Positions 1 to 4,961 of a stretch of DNA of 5,032 bases are shown in pieces. This DNA is from an uncultured Bacteroidota bacterium (lineage in GTDB: Bacteria; Bacteroidota; Bacteroidia; Bacteroidales; SZUA-534): positions 1 to 5,032 of the forward strand of contig CALBPW010000177.1 in the NCBI GenBank assembly GCA_937899145.1, read 5' to 3'. Made by a program: the position numbers and the translations under genes. The notes under the pieces are model-generated. The model was not told the DNA's origin, ran no database searches, and saw only the letters and a program-made list of their open reading frames with translations. Positions within the stretch are counted from its first letter, which is position 1. Each line of letters opens with the position of its first letter.

Positions 1-880
1 ACTCTGTTCCTTGGGTGCCATCTTCCAGATCGATTTTCTTTTCTACGTATGCAATACCATAGCGGAGCAGATAAAGGAAGCGCTCTTTGCACAGCATGGA
101 GGTGAGAATGCGGTTCGTAGGTGTGTCAACTCGCTTGTTGGTGTGATATTCCTCCAGATTCTTGATGACTACGCAGTTGCGGTGTTTCAACACCATATTC
201 TCCACATCTTCGGGCAATTCGATATATGGATAGTCGTTGACAAAATGCTTATTCTCCTCCCTAAATACGTTGAAGAAAGCCTTTCCCTTTGCAGTGCAGC
301 AGTAGAAAGCACCCTGAATAGGCTCACGGTTGTCGTTGTCGTATTCCTGATTGTTGGAGAATATCATCAGCTGAGTGAGGTTGAAGAAACGTCGGAAGCA
401 ACTCCTACTCATACGCTTGTTGATACGTTCTCGCTCGGCAAGGATTCCCTCATGATTGTTAGGCTTCTTCACCTCGATAAATGCTAAAGGCAGACCATTC
501 ACGAAACAAGTAATGTCGGGGCGGAAATTGTCATCGGTTTCTTTGTTTTCGCACGGAAGTTCTGTGGTAACATGCCATACGTTGTTTTCCGGATTGTCAA
601 AGTCAATGAGTTTGATGCCACTGTTAGCCGACAGCAGTTGATAGAACTCTCTTCCGAGGTCATCATTGTTTGCAATGCTGATAATCTTGGAGAAAAGAAT
701 GGAAATCTCTTCACTTGATATACATGGATTCAGCCTTTTGACCGATTCCATGAAAACATCGACCAGTATATTGGTCTGGATATCAATGACGTTTATGTTG
801 TCAAGATATGTGTATCCCAGTTTGCACAAATGGAGTGCCGCAGGAACTTGTACTCGGGTATTTTCGTTGAAATTTGACAT
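1..880 (-). CDS. hsdR: Type I restriction endonuclease subunit R (HsdR), N-terminal part, cut by window edge
   Basis: This is the motor and nuclease subunit of a type I restriction-modification complex, which translocates and cuts DNA lacking the host methylation pattern. Reading the minus strand from an ATG at 880-878 gives 293 codons with no stop to the window edge; the protein begins MSNFNENTRVQVPAALHL, typical of HsdR N-termini. The PD-(D/E)xK nuclease core is visible as RPDI (Asp122) and, after NGLPLAF, IEVKKP (Glu136, Lys138). The helicase motor motifs expected in a protein of roughly 900-1,100 residues would lie beyond the window. The N-terminal region is intact, with no frameshift. 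HsdM and HsdS are not visible and would have to lie to the left or elsewhere. The start fits the family and has no strong Shine-Dalgarno site, as is normal in Bacteroidota. The family call is firm; activity cannot be judged from a fragment. Confidence 0.9.
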   Translation of the reverse strand, partial: MSNFNENTRVQVPAALHLCKLGYTYLDNINVIDIQTNILVDVFMESVKRLNPCISSEEISILFSKIISIANNDDLGREFYQLLSANSGIKLIDFDNPENNVWHVTTELPCENKETDDNFRPDITCFVNGLPLAFIEVKKPNNHEGILAERERINKRMSRSCFRRFFNLTQLMIFSNNQEYDNDNREPIQGAFYCCTAKGKAFFNVFREENKHFVNDYPYIELPEDVENMVLKHRNCVVIKNLEEYHTNKRVDTPTNRILTSMLCKERFLYLLRYGIAYVEKKIDLEDGTQGTE

Positions 881-1003
881 ACGTTTCAGTTTTTTTAGAA
901 CAAACCCCAAAGTTGTGTCTCGACTGGCAACCAAACCTTTGCATACACCGCAAGGGGAAATTCCTGCGTTTTTTGCCTATTGGCTCCCTTGGGGCATTTG
1001 TCG

Positions 1004-1015
1004 AATGTGCACATT
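1004..1015. repeat. Perfect 12-bp palindrome AATGTGCACATT at predicted hsdR transcription start
   Basis: AATGTGCACATT equals its own reverse complement. A further pair of half-sites, ATTTG at 996-1000 and CAAAT at 1017-1021, flanks it as a slightly off-centre outer inverted repeat. It starts a few bases after the predicted hsdR transcription start, where a repressor would block initiation or early elongation. That it is an operator is inference; the symmetry is seen directly. Confidence 0.4.
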
Positions 1016-1024
1016 GCAAATACG

Positions 1025-1056
1025 CAAAAATACTAAAAATCAAAAAAACGGACAAT
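1025..1056 (-). promoter_or_regulatory. Candidate Bacteroidota promoter for hsdR
   Basis: On the minus strand ATTG (1056-1053) is followed by 20 bp and then TATTTTTG (1032-1025), matching the Bacteroides pattern of a -33 TTG and a -7 TAnnTTTG. Transcription would start near 1018, leaving a leader of about 140 nt before the hsdR ATG. The long leader and AT-rich surroundings leave room for a chance match. Confidence 0.45.
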
Positions 1057-1069
1057 CCCTATATTAGGG
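1057..1069. repeat. Short inverted repeat CCCTA-TAT-TAGGG
   Basis: Two perfect 5-bp arms are separated by 3 bp. The repeat ends directly beside the candidate -33 element of the hsdR promoter and lies about 45 bp upstream of the candidate tolC-like promoter. It could bind a regulator of either gene, but it is short enough to occur by chance. Confidence 0.25.
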
Positions 1070-1106
1070 TGAGGCAACTTCCGCCCAACATGCGCCTTCA
1101 CTCGCT

Positions 1107-1125
1107 TTTGCAACTTGGTTGCAAA
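1107..1125. repeat. Inverted repeat TTTGCAA-N5-TTGCAAA over the efflux operon promoter
   Basis: Two perfect 7-bp arms (1107-1113 and 1119-1125) are separated by CTTGG. Their centres are 12 bp apart, about one helical turn, the usual spacing for a dimeric helix-turn-helix regulator. The spacer contains the candidate -33 element of the downstream promoter, so a bound protein would compete with RNA polymerase. Metal-efflux operons are often controlled this way, but no regulator gene is in the window and the role is inferred. Confidence 0.45.
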
Positions 1126-1143
1126 CAATCCTCTATACCTTTG
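1114..1143 (+). promoter_or_regulatory. Candidate promoter of the efflux operon
   Basis: CTTG (1114-1117), 18 bp, then TACCTTTG (1136-1143) fits the Bacteroides -7 consensus TAnnTTTG exactly and the -33 TTG, with spacing one base shorter than usual. The ATG of the TolC-like gene is at 1162, so the leader would be only about 10-15 nt. This short distance and the exact -7 match support it, and also support the ATG at 1162 over upstream alternatives. Confidence 0.6.
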
Positions 1144-1161
1144 CGGAAAATAATTCGAATT

Positions 1162-2385
1162 ATGTTTAGAAAACTATGCTTCACTGCATTGCTCATTTTT
1201 AGCCTGACAAGCTTGACACAAGCGCAATCGCTCTCGGAGTGTCTGTCGCAGGCACGAGCAAACAACGCAGAATTGAAGTCGGCTGAACTTCAGGTGCAAC
1301 GCTCCAAACAGCTGGAAAGTTCTGCCTTTGACCCGGGAAAAACTTCTTTCACGCTTTCGCAAGACCCAACCTCTGGCGGCAGTCCCGACAATGCCATAAC
1401 CCTTTCGCAGACGTTCGATTTCCCGACCGTCTATGCCCGGAAGAAAAAACTTCTGAAGGCCAACACTCAGGTTGAGGAGAGCCGCCGACTTATTGCTGAA
1501 GCGCAACTCGAACACAATGTCTGCGAAGCGTACTGCACACTGCTCTTGTGGCAAAATATCGAGGCTCTGCTTATGAGCAACGACTCCGTCATCAACGAGT
1601 TTGTCAACATGGCGGAAATTCACTTCAACAACGGCAACGCCAACCGTCTTGAACTGCTCAACGCCAAGCGCATGAAGTCGGAAAATCAGATGCGGCTTCG
1701 TGAGGCTAAAAACGAAAAAAACGCCGCCTCGTCGTGGTTGCAAGAGTTGATGAACACCAGCGAAAAAATTGTCGCCACCGATAGTTTTCAGTGCGTTTCG
1801 CTTTCAGCCGACAGCTACAATTTCGCCACCACGCCACAAGGAAAACTTGCGGAAAACGAGCGTATCCGCAGCGAACAAGAGTTGCGGTTGGCTAAGCAAG
1901 GCTTTGCACCAGAACTGACGGTGGGAGTCAGCAGCCAGCTTGTCATTTCGGGCATCAACCCTTACGATGTCGACCGCTCGCGATACGAAAAAGGCAACTG
2001 GATGGGCTTTGAAGTAGGAGTTGCCTTGCCACTATTTTTCGGTGCGACAAAATCGCAGAAGAAGGCGGCAAAAATCGACCTCGACATCGCTCAGACGAAC
2101 GCCGAAGCTATGCAACGCAAATCGGAAACCGAACTTTCGGTAGCGACCACTGCCGTCGAAACTGCCACAGAATCATACCTTTACTATAAATCGGAAGGTC
2201 TGCCCGCAGCCCGTGAAATGAGGCAACTGTCGCGCACCGAGTACAATCTGGGCGAAATATCATACATCGAGCATATTCAAAACCTCAACGCTGCCCTCGA
2301 AATAGAAATGGACAACGCCAAGGCTACCGATGCTCTCAATCAGGCAATAATCAAACTGAATTTCATTAAAGGTCAACAACAATAG
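1162..2385 (+). CDS. TolC-family outer-membrane efflux channel, CusC/CzcC-like
   Basis: This is the outer-membrane channel of a tripartite efflux system, forming a trimeric barrel and periplasmic tunnel that takes substrate from an adaptor and inner-membrane pump. The frame stays open upstream, but the ATG at 1162 is chosen because it is followed at once by a signal peptide (MFRKLC, a hydrophobic stretch to residue 18, likely cleavage TQA|QS after Ala21) and sits just behind a good promoter. The 407-aa length fits the family. Two internally similar halves are visible: helical segments about 23-55 and 93-200, with strands near 61-90 including SQTFDFPTVYARKK, then a second helical start about 225-248, strands 249-293 ending in ALPLFFG, and a long helix 295-400. 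The FDFPTVY and PLFFG motifs are typical of channels paired with CusA/CzcA-type metal pumps in Bacteroidota. It ends 2 nt before the adaptor gene. A role with another RND substrate class is possible. Confidence 0.88.
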   Translation: MFRKLCFTALLIFSLTSLTQAQSLSECLSQARANNAELKSAELQVQRSKQLESSAFDPGKTSFTLSQDPTSGGSPDNAITLSQTFDFPTVYARKKKLLKANTQVEESRRLIAEAQLEHNVCEAYCTLLLWQNIEALLMSNDSVINEFVNMAEIHFNNGNANRLELLNAKRMKSENQMRLREAKNEKNAASSWLQELMNTSEKIVATDSFQCVSLSADSYNFATTPQGKLAENERIRSEQELRLAKQGFAPELTVGVSSQLVISGINPYDVDRSRYEKGNWMGFEVGVALPLFFGATKSQKKAAKIDLDIAQTNAEAMQRKSETELSVATTAVETATESYLYYKSEGLPAAREMRQLSRTEYNLGEISYIEHIQNLNAALEIEMDNAKATDALNQAIIKLNFIKGQQQ

Positions 2386-2387
2386 TT

Positions 2388-3527
2388 ATGAAAAAAGCAA
2401 TATATTACATCTTTGCGCTGTGCCTTGCGGCATGTAACGGCGCACCCAAGCAAGCCGAGGACGAACAAGAAGAGTCCGACGCTCAAGAAAACATTGTGGA
2501 ACTTACCGACCAGCAAATCAGCACCGTAGGCATAAAGATAGGCGAGATTGAACGCCGGCAACTTTCGGGCACAATCAATGCCACGGGCACTCTGAAACTG
2601 TCGCCTCAAAACCGTGCCGAAGTGTCGTCGCTCGTTTCGGGCGTTGCAAAAAACATTTTGGTGAAGGAGGGTCAGGCAGTGCGGCAAGGTCAAATCGTTG
2701 CCATGGTGGAGAACACCGAAATTGTCGCCCTGCAAAAAGACTATTTGGTAGCAACTCGCCAACTTGCCTTGGCAAAGCAGACTTTGCAACGTCAGCAGGA
2801 GATTCGCGACCAAGGTGCGGGCGTTGAGAAGAACCTACAGCAGGCTCAGGCGGAATACGACATGGCGGCAGCCACCGAGCAAGGTCTGCGCATACAGTTG
2901 GAGCAAATCGGCATCAGCAGCAGTCAGGTTGCGGAAGGCAAATTCTCAAATAGCGCACCGATCTGTGCACCAATCACGGGCATCGTGGGCGAAATTTTAA
3001 TCAGTACGGGCAGCTACCTCAGCAGCGAAACAATATTGATGAAAATATACGACAACAAGTCACTCCATGCCGATGTCAATGTTTTTGAAACCGACATCTC
3101 ACGCATACACGTGGGGCAGGAAGTTTCTATGCAACTATCAGACAACGAATCGCTTACGGGCAAAGTGTCGTTCATAACCGCAACACTCGACGACAAGTCG
3201 AAATCCGCCTTGGTTCACATCGACATTTTGTCGGCAGAAGGCAAAACATTGTTGCCCAACATGTTCGTCTCGGCCGCCATTCATTGCGACAACCAGACTT
3301 GCGATGCCGTGCCCGATGAGGCAATCGTGATGAGTGCGAACAGAAAATACGTCTTCGTCAGCCTCGACTCGAACACATTCCGTAAACAAGAAGTTGTTAC
3401 GGGCATCAGCCAGCAGGGCTACACACAAATAACCTTTACCGACGAAGTGCCGCAATCGACAAAAATTGTTACCGCAAAAGCGTTCTATTTGGAATCCATA
3501 CTCGCCGACCATGGCGAAGAGGAGTGA
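2388..3527 (+). CDS. CusB-like periplasmic adaptor (membrane fusion) lipoprotein of an RND efflux system
   Basis: This adaptor bridges an inner-membrane RND pump and the outer-membrane channel. The 379-aa protein begins MKKAIYYIFALCLAAC; the lipobox LAAC predicts cleavage and lipidation at Cys16, followed by an acidic linker to about residue 32. A lipoyl-like half lies near 75-108 (SLVSGVAKNILVKEGQAVRQGQ), a coiled alpha-hairpin about 112-178, the second lipoyl half about 190-220 (APICAPITGIVGEILISTG), a beta-barrel domain about 225-300 ending in LLPNMFVSAAI, and a membrane-proximal domain about 305-372. This is the family's usual order and length. It is cotranscribed with the TolC-like gene (2-nt gap). 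His299, Cys300 and Cys305 form an unusual cluster in IHCDNQTC that could bind a metal or form a disulphide. No pump gene follows, and the last 97 bp recur at 4557-4653. Substrate is probably a heavy metal ion, by family resemblance only. Confidence 0.88.
   Translation: MKKAIYYIFALCLAACNGAPKQAEDEQEESDAQENIVELTDQQISTVGIKIGEIERRQLSGTINATGTLKLSPQNRAEVSSLVSGVAKNILVKEGQAVRQGQIVAMVENTEIVALQKDYLVATRQLALAKQTLQRQQEIRDQGAGVEKNLQQAQAEYDMAAATEQGLRIQLEQIGISSSQVAEGKFSNSAPICAPITGIVGEILISTGSYLSSETILMKIYDNKSLHADVNVFETDISRIHVGQEVSMQLSDNESLTGKVSFITATLDDKSKSALVHIDILSAEGKTLLPNMFVSAAIHCDNQTCDAVPDEAIVMSANRKYVFVSLDSNTFRKQEVVTGISQQGYTQITFTDEVPQSTKIVTAKAFYLESILADHGEEE
3431..3527 (+). repeat. Direct repeat copy 1: 3' end of the adaptor gene
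   Basis: The last 97 bp of the adaptor gene, including its stop codon, match 4557-4653 at 88 of 97 positions without gaps. The two copies start 1,126 bp apart in the same orientation. Similarity ends at the stop codon on the right and close to 3425-3431 on the left. Together they bracket the toxin-antitoxin block. Confidence 0.9.
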
Positions 3528-3634
3528 GAAAGTGGATGTTTGAAGAGCAATTGGGCGAATATGAGATTATTATATCTTCGCTTCACGATTTTTCAAATAG
3601 TGCTTGCAATATTAAGCCAGACACAAATGCTTGA
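3528..3634. other. AT-rich spacer after the adaptor gene with a weak hairpin
   Basis: No gene is supported here. An imperfect hairpin at 3555-3581 (GCGAA pairing with TTCGC, then a mismatch, three further pairs counting a wobble, and a weak upper stem) is followed shortly by a T-run at 3590-3593. It could be a poor terminator for the efflux operon, but the stem is too interrupted for a firm call. Confidence 0.35.
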
Positions 3635-3754
3635 ATGCTAATCTATTTAGTTTTCTTTGCTAAGGTTTCTCAAAAAAAGAGAAAATGTGGTATAGACGAG
3701 GCAATTGACGATATTCGTGAAAGCAGAGTCGATAAAGTGGATAGCGTGGAATAA
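3635..3754 (+). CDS. Possible 39-aa ORF or antitoxin C-terminal remnant
   Basis: A 39-codon frame runs from ATG 3635 to TAA 3752-3754, with an in-frame TGA immediately before the ATG. The first half (MLIYLVFFAKVSQKKRK) looks unstructured and contains a run of seven A. The second half (GIDEAIDDIRESRVDKVDSV, then Glu) has the acidic helix and GRV-like turn often seen at the C-termini of small Bacteroidota antitoxins, so it may be the tail of a lost antitoxin or similar small gene. It ends directly against the convergent PIN gene: the two stop codons are adjacent (TAATTA, 3752-3757). An AT-rich inverted repeat, TTTCTC-N7-GAGAAA (3666-3684), lies inside it. No named function is assigned; it may simply be a chance frame. 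Confidence 0.25.
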   Translation: MLIYLVFFAKVSQKKRKCGIDEAIDDIRESRVDKVDSVE

Positions 3755-4174
3755 TTAACTGATGATATGTTCAAATGTACTAACATCGACAATTTGGCAA
3801 CGTTCAACTTTATTGAGAACGAGCAAATCAGCGTCGCCTGTAATCAGATAGTCGGCTTTTGCTTCGGAAGCAAGTGCAAGCAGATAATTGTCGGCGGCAT
3901 CTCGGCAAAGAGTAATAGTTTTTTGGGGTTCAACGGTTTCGCTAATGATTTGCATAAACTCAATAAGCAACTCTACATTAGATGGAGTGAAATATTTTGC
4001 AAATTTTGGTCGGGAGGTCACATCGCGCAATTCGGCAAGCAACTCGTTACATATTACAAGAATCACACGCTCGTTGCTCAATAAATCAACGAGTTTGGTC
4101 AAACGTCTGCCAATAAGGAAACTAATCCAACAATTGTTGTCAACAACAACTCTGATTTTAGTTTTTCGTCGCAT
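3755..4174 (-). CDS. PIN-domain toxin (VapC-like RNase) of a type II toxin-antitoxin system
   Basis: This is a predicted metal-dependent ribonuclease of the 'putative toxin-antitoxin system toxin component, PIN family' group (COG1569/TIGR00305 type). The 139-aa protein has the PIN acidic residues in order: Asp12 in RVVVDNN, Glu48 in ELLAEL (Glu44 is a less likely alternative), Asp92/Asp95 in CRDAADNYLLALA, and Asp114/Asp116 in LITGDADLL. The RD-x2-DN and TGD-x-DLL blocks are the family signature. Its start overlaps the end of the upstream antitoxin by 17 nt in another frame, a common sign of translational coupling that keeps toxin synthesis behind antitoxin synthesis. The complete acidic set and full length suggest an active toxin. 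It ends base-to-base against the stop of the small plus-strand frame. Its target RNA cannot be told from sequence. Confidence 0.88.
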   Translation of the reverse strand: MRRKTKIRVVVDNNCWISFLIGRRLTKLVDLLSNERVILVICNELLAELRDVTSRPKFAKYFTPSNVELLIEFMQIISETVEPQKTITLCRDAADNYLLALASEAKADYLITGDADLLVLNKVERCQIVDVSTFEHIIS

Positions 4175-4379
4175 AACGTTCGCGTCTTACGGCTTTTACT
4201 TCAGCCAATATCTCTTCTTCTGAAAGTTCATCGGTTTGGAATGTTTCCAAAAAATAATTCATTTCAATTCGGATATTGTTGCGTGTCAAAGCCTTGCCGA
4301 TTTTCAGTTGTGAGCGAATAGGCAGTTGTTGCAAAAGCGTTAGAATCTGATTATAACTGATGTCGATAGTAGCATTCAT
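4158..4379 (-). CDS. Antitoxin partner of the PIN toxin
   Basis: This 73-aa protein lies directly upstream of the PIN toxin and overlaps it by 17 nt, the standard antitoxin-first order. It begins MNATIDISYNQILTLLQQLP, resembling small Bacteroidota antitoxins with a 'sidi.yeqil..i.qLp...k..l...l' start. A middle helix (SQLKIGKALTRNN) may contribute to DNA binding or dimerisation. The C-terminal part is acidic then basic (TDELSEEEILAEVKAVRRERY), as expected for a flexible tail that wraps the toxin and blocks its active site. It probably represses its own promoter together with the toxin; a palindrome in that promoter fits this. No conventional DNA-binding fold can be named from sequence alone. 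The pairing is strong by position, the subfamily less so. Confidence 0.8.
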   Translation of the reverse strand: MNATIDISYNQILTLLQQLPIRSQLKIGKALTRNNIRIEMNYFLETFQTDELSEEEILAEVKAVRRERYATKN

Positions 4380-4400
4380 TTTCTACGTTTTTAGTGATTG

Positions 4401-4430
4401 TAAAATTAGTCAGAATATTCTGAAAAACAA
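4401..4430 (-). promoter_or_regulatory. Candidate promoter of the toxin-antitoxin operon
   Basis: On the minus strand TTG (4430-4428), 19 bp, then TAATTTTA (4408-4401) fits the Bacteroides -33/-7 layout with one mismatch in the -7 box. Transcription would start about 15 nt before the antitoxin ATG at 4379. Correct spacing, short leader and a palindrome in the spacer support it. Confidence 0.55.
4410..4423. promoter_or_regulatory. Perfect 14-bp palindrome, likely operator for toxin-antitoxin autoregulation
   Basis: TCAGAATATTCTGA reads the same on both strands and sits wholly between the -33 and -7 elements of the toxin-antitoxin promoter. A dimeric antitoxin or toxin-antitoxin complex bound here would exclude RNA polymerase, the usual autorepression arrangement in type II modules. 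The symmetry and position are seen; the binding protein is inferred. Confidence 0.55.
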
Positions 4431-4454
4431 GATTATAAATAAATATTTATAAAT

Positions 4455-4480
4455 CAATAATATAACACCAATAATATAAC
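4455..4480. repeat. Tandem direct repeat, two 12-bp units with 14-bp period
   Basis: CAATAATATAAC occurs at 4455-4466 and 4469-4480. It lies about 25-50 bp upstream of the toxin-antitoxin -33 element in very AT-rich DNA, next to a 12-bp AT palindrome (4439-4450). It may be an upstream activator or accessory binding site, or simple slippage. Confidence 0.5.
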
Positions 4481-4556
4481 CAGTCAAGCAAAAAAGCAAA
4501 AAATTGATGTGCTGCGACAAATGATAGCGCAATTGGTAAAATTAGGTTTGTCAACC

Positions 4557-4653
4557 AACCTTTACCGACGACATGCCGCAATCGACAAAGATTGTTACCA
4601 CAAAAGCCTTTTATCTTGAATCCATACTCGCCGACCATGGCGAAGAGAAGTGA
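4557..4653 (+). pseudogene. Truncated 3' end of a second CusB-like adaptor gene (direct repeat copy 2)
   Basis: These 97 bp match the end of the intact adaptor gene (3431-3527) at 88 of 97 positions without gaps, and both copies end in TGA. The frame encodes the tail TFTDDMPQSTKIVTTKAF followed by YLESILADHGEEK, differing from the intact protein at four residues (E/D, V/M, A/T, E/K). The other five changes are silent, so the copy probably diverged inside a working gene before truncation. An in-frame TAG at 4543-4545 and the absence of a start show it cannot be expressed alone. Similarity may reach a few bases further left (shared CAA codon at 4552). It is best read as a relic of a paralogous or incoming adaptor gene, left at a recombination junction beside the toxin-antitoxin block. 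Confidence 0.85.
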
Positions 4654-4961
4654 TGGAATGATTTGATTTTCATTATTTTATGGAAAATGGTGCTTTGCGC
4701 GATGTGTCAGAAGATTAGGTGCAAGATTGCATTTTTAGTAACTATTTCAAAGATGGCAAATCTGTATTTTGCTATCTTTGTTTGTTCAAATAAGATTATT
4801 AACTAATAATTGCAGATTATAAAAAACATAGCAACTAAAATTGTGTTGATTATAGCGTTTGTATAAAAAGTAATGAATGCCGAAATGACAAATACGGATT
4901 TCACAACTTCAAGCGAGTAAAAAAATGAACAACAACTGAATGTAATAAAATATAAACGGCA
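4654..4961. other. Non-coding AT-rich region before the right-hand gene
   Basis: No coding frame here resembles a protein. In particular there is no RND pump start, the expected content after an adaptor 3' end. Visible structure is limited to a strong hairpin at 4748-4780 and a small inverted repeat, TGCAA-GA-TTGCA (4720-4731). The rest is A/T-rich with scattered stops in all frames. Confidence 0.6.
4748..4780. repeat. 13-bp stem hairpin, 7-nt loop, overlapping a promoter-like -7 box
   Basis: CAAAGATGGCAAA (4748-4760) pairs with TTTGCTATCTTTG (4768-4780) across all 13 positions, one a G-T wobble, around the loop TCTGTAT. The right arm ends in TATCTTTG (4773-4780), an exact match to the Bacteroides -7 box, but no good TTG lies 19-21 bp upstream. 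It may be a terminator (TTTGTT follows), an operator over a weak promoter for the gene at 4962, or both. Confidence 0.5.

Noticed and set aside
801..1055. 84-codon minus-strand open frame overlapping the start of hsdR
   Set aside because: It runs through the hsdR start in another frame, its protein has no recognisable domain, and the hsdR frame carries clear family motifs.
874..1161. Upstream extension of the TolC-like gene by 96 codons
   Set aside because: The extension crosses the promoter and inverted repeats and would bury the signal peptide; the ATG at 1162 gives a normal secreted start.
1174..1743. Long minus-strand frame (189 codons) inside the TolC-like gene
   Set aside because: It is a shadow frame opposite a well-supported coding region with no family features.
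4439..4450. ATAAATATTTAT palindrome as a regulator site or origin element
   Set aside because: Such palindromes are expected by chance in DNA this AT-rich, and nothing else supports an origin.
3528..4556. Insertion sequence or integrated element with integrase/transposase
   Set aside because: No transposase or integrase frame, and no terminal inverted repeats, were seen in this block; only the flanking direct repeats of the adaptor tail remain.
4503..4560. Plus-strand stretch translating to DVLRQMIAQLVKLGLSTN, possibly a remnant gene
   Set aside because: It is short, lacks a convincing start, runs out of frame into the adaptor tail copy, and matches no family I can name.
4447..4638. Minus-strand frame similar to one at 3138-3512
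   Set aside because: The similarity arises only because both are antisense to the two copies of the adaptor 3' end; the real signal is the direct repeat.
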